Source: Oscillospiraceae bacterium
GTDB taxonomy: Bacteria > Bacillota > Clostridia > Oscillospirales > Oscillospiraceae
DNA length: 40,083 nucleotides
Assembly: GCA_016286665.1 (NCBI GenBank)
Contig: JAEETX010000017.1
Span: 1 to 40,083 of the forward strand
Direction of reading: 5' to 3'
Below are positions 39,145 to 40,083 of this stretch, one piece after another (position 1 is the first letter of the stretch; every line of letters starts with the position of its first letter). The notes beneath the pieces were generated by a model. It saw only the letters and a list, made by a program, of their open reading frames with translations, did no database searches and was not told the DNA's origin. The position numbers and the translations under genes were made by a program.

Positions 39145-40083
39145 TCAGTCCTGGGCGGTCAGATCGTCCGCCTGGGTGATGCCCAGCCTTTGCTTATAAG
39201 CCTGCATCATGCTCTGCATCTCTTTCAGCTGGGCCTGGAGGCGTGTGTTCTCCGCCTGGAGCGCTTGGATCGTCTCCTGCTGCTGCTGCTGGATCGTGGC
39301 CTGCTGCGGGTCCTGCATCATCGGAGCCTGCATCATCGGAGCCTGCATCATCGGGGCCTGCATCATCGGAGCCTGCATCATCGGGGCCTGCATCATGCCC
39401 ATATCCATCATGGGCATACCCATACCCATGCCCATCATCCCCATGTCCATGCCGCCCTGGGCCTGTGCCTGGGGCTGCTGTGCCGCTGCCGCGTCCGGAC
39501 TGTGCATCTGCTTGACCTGCCTGGACTGCTCCGCCTGGATCTTATCGATCATATCATTATGGTAATTCCTGGAGGGGCTGTACCAGTTGCTCTTGTCGCT
39601 TCGGAACTGCCGGAAGGCCTTCTCATAGGCCTTCGTTCCCGCTTCGGGATCGCCTCTGGCGGGGTCATAACGCTCCTCCCGGAACATCTCTTCTGTGGGG
39701 GGGCGGTAGCCGTTTTTCACCGTCCGCTCCTTCGCGGGGAGAGGCGCGATGTACGCGAGCCCTTCGGTCAAGAACTGCTTCATCATATCGTCGTAAAGCA
39801 TCAGGTCATTTTCGGACAGGGTGCCCCTGGTCTGGTCGTCTTCCTGCCGGTACAAATACTTGGTATGCGGCGCGAGGGCGGCGGGTGCCTGTGCGGCGGC
39901 GGGTGCCTGTGCGGCAGCGGGTGCCTGTGCGGGTGCGCCCGCTTGCGCTTGCGCCGCAGGCGCATTCGTTTTGTCCTTGCCCGGCTTATCCTTGGCCTGC
40001 ATGGGCCCGGCGGCGGCAGCGGCGGTGACGGGGGACATGGCTGCCGTGGGCATGGCCACGGTCTGCCCGGCGGCAGCCATGGC
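39145..40083 (-). CDS. Met/Gln/Pro-rich repeat protein (5' end probably outside the window)
   Basis: At least 311 residues. An Ala/Pro/Gln-rich region (about 1-70) precedes a charged central domain (about 72-190: YLYRQEDDQTRGTLSENDLM, then ERYDPARGDPEAG and YEKAFRQFRSDKSNWYSPSR). A Met/Gly-rich segment and about five tandem APMMQ units follow, and it ends in a coiled coil (ALQAENTRLQAQLKEMQSMM). The ATG at 40080 lies 3 bases from the window edge and may be internal. No signal peptide is visible. I do not recognise the family; a structural or scaffold role is a guess. Confidence 0.75.
   Translation of the reverse strand, partial: AMAAAGQTVAMPTAAMSPVTAAAAAGPMQAKDKPGKDKTNAPAAQAQAGAPAQAPAAAQAPAAAQAPAALAPHTKYLYRQEDDQTRGTLSENDLMLYDDMMKQFLTEGLAYIAPLPAKERTVKNGYRPPTEEMFREERYDPARGDPEAGTKAYEKAFRQFRSDKSNWYSPSRNYHNDMIDKIQAEQSRQVKQMHSPDAAAAQQPQAQAQGGMDMGMMGMGMGMPMMDMGMMQAPMMQAPMMQAPMMQAPMMQAPMMQDPQQATIQQQQQETIQALQAENTRLQAQLKEMQSMMQAYKQRLGITQADDLTAQD
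39312..39396 (-). repeat. 15-bp tandem repeat coding APMMQ
   Basis: About five and a half copies of a 15-base unit (CCTGCATCATCGGAG on the plus strand, with A/G variation at the next to last base). The unit keeps the reading frame and is likely to vary in copy number. Confidence 0.85.

Noticed and set aside
39312-39396. CRISPR-like array
   Set aside because: The repeats are contiguous 15-mers without spacers, and they keep a reading frame (APMMQ), so this is a coding tandem repeat.

Overview
The window reads as about 40 kb of chromosome from a high-GC, anaerobic, spore-forming Clostridia, most likely an Oscillospiraceae/Oscillibacter-like gut bacterium. This placement is inferred. It rests on CotF-type spore coat genes, a YlmC/YmxH PRC-barrel gene, an IreB homologue, a T-box leader on pheST, strong Shine-Dalgarno sites, Fe-S flavoenzymes and the high GC. 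No phage module, CRISPR array, rRNA or tRNA gene was seen.

Layout. 1-3515 (+): the end of a secreted or lipid-anchored protein, an SLH/transglutaminase-like cell-wall protein and a membrane-anchored VanX/VanY-like (M15) peptidase. 3678-4508 (-): a CoA-acyltransferase-fold protein. 4714-5229 (+): a lipoprotein. 5244-5444: a MITE-like element with inverted ends. 5501-9375 (-): a four-gene operon (conserved protein, Fe-S/FAD old-yellow-enzyme reductase, zinc-ribbon membrane protein, SDR). 9466-11808 (-): a three-gene cluster of the DUF39 / NIL-ferredoxin / UPF0280 type, known for reductive sulfur transfer to homocysteine. 12431-19378 (+): a terminator-equipped leader RNA, a double-domain methyltransferase and a five-gene peptide/nickel-type ABC transporter. 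This block is bracketed by a 22-bp exact direct repeat. 19478-22707: YlmC/YmxH, an acyl-CoA synthetase and a SEC-C protein. 22884-27147 (-): a GH2 glycosidase, a phosphoribosyltransferase, an SH3b/NlpC-P60 wall hydrolase, a small conserved protein and IreB. 27225-30958 (-): pheT, pheS and their T-box. 31050-34366 (+): membrane, lipo- and secreted proteins, MazF, and two coat-like proteins. 34594-38763 (+): a signalling region. 38810-40083 (-): a broken gene and a Met/Gln/Pro-rich repeat protein.

The most notable part is the signalling region. An ECF sigma factor gene overlaps or abuts, in order, a small two-TM protein, a polytopic membrane protein and a PrsW-family intramembrane protease with all its motifs intact. 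Next come a second copy of the two-TM protein and two LytTR regulators, one with a degenerate receiver. This looks like a membrane-to-sigma-factor proteolysis cassette joined to a LytTR module. Other points worth following are the unclassified leader RNA before the methyltransferase/transporter operon, the direct repeat that brackets that operon, and a divergent promoter pair (pheS T-box / membrane protein) that shares one palindromic -35 hexamer.
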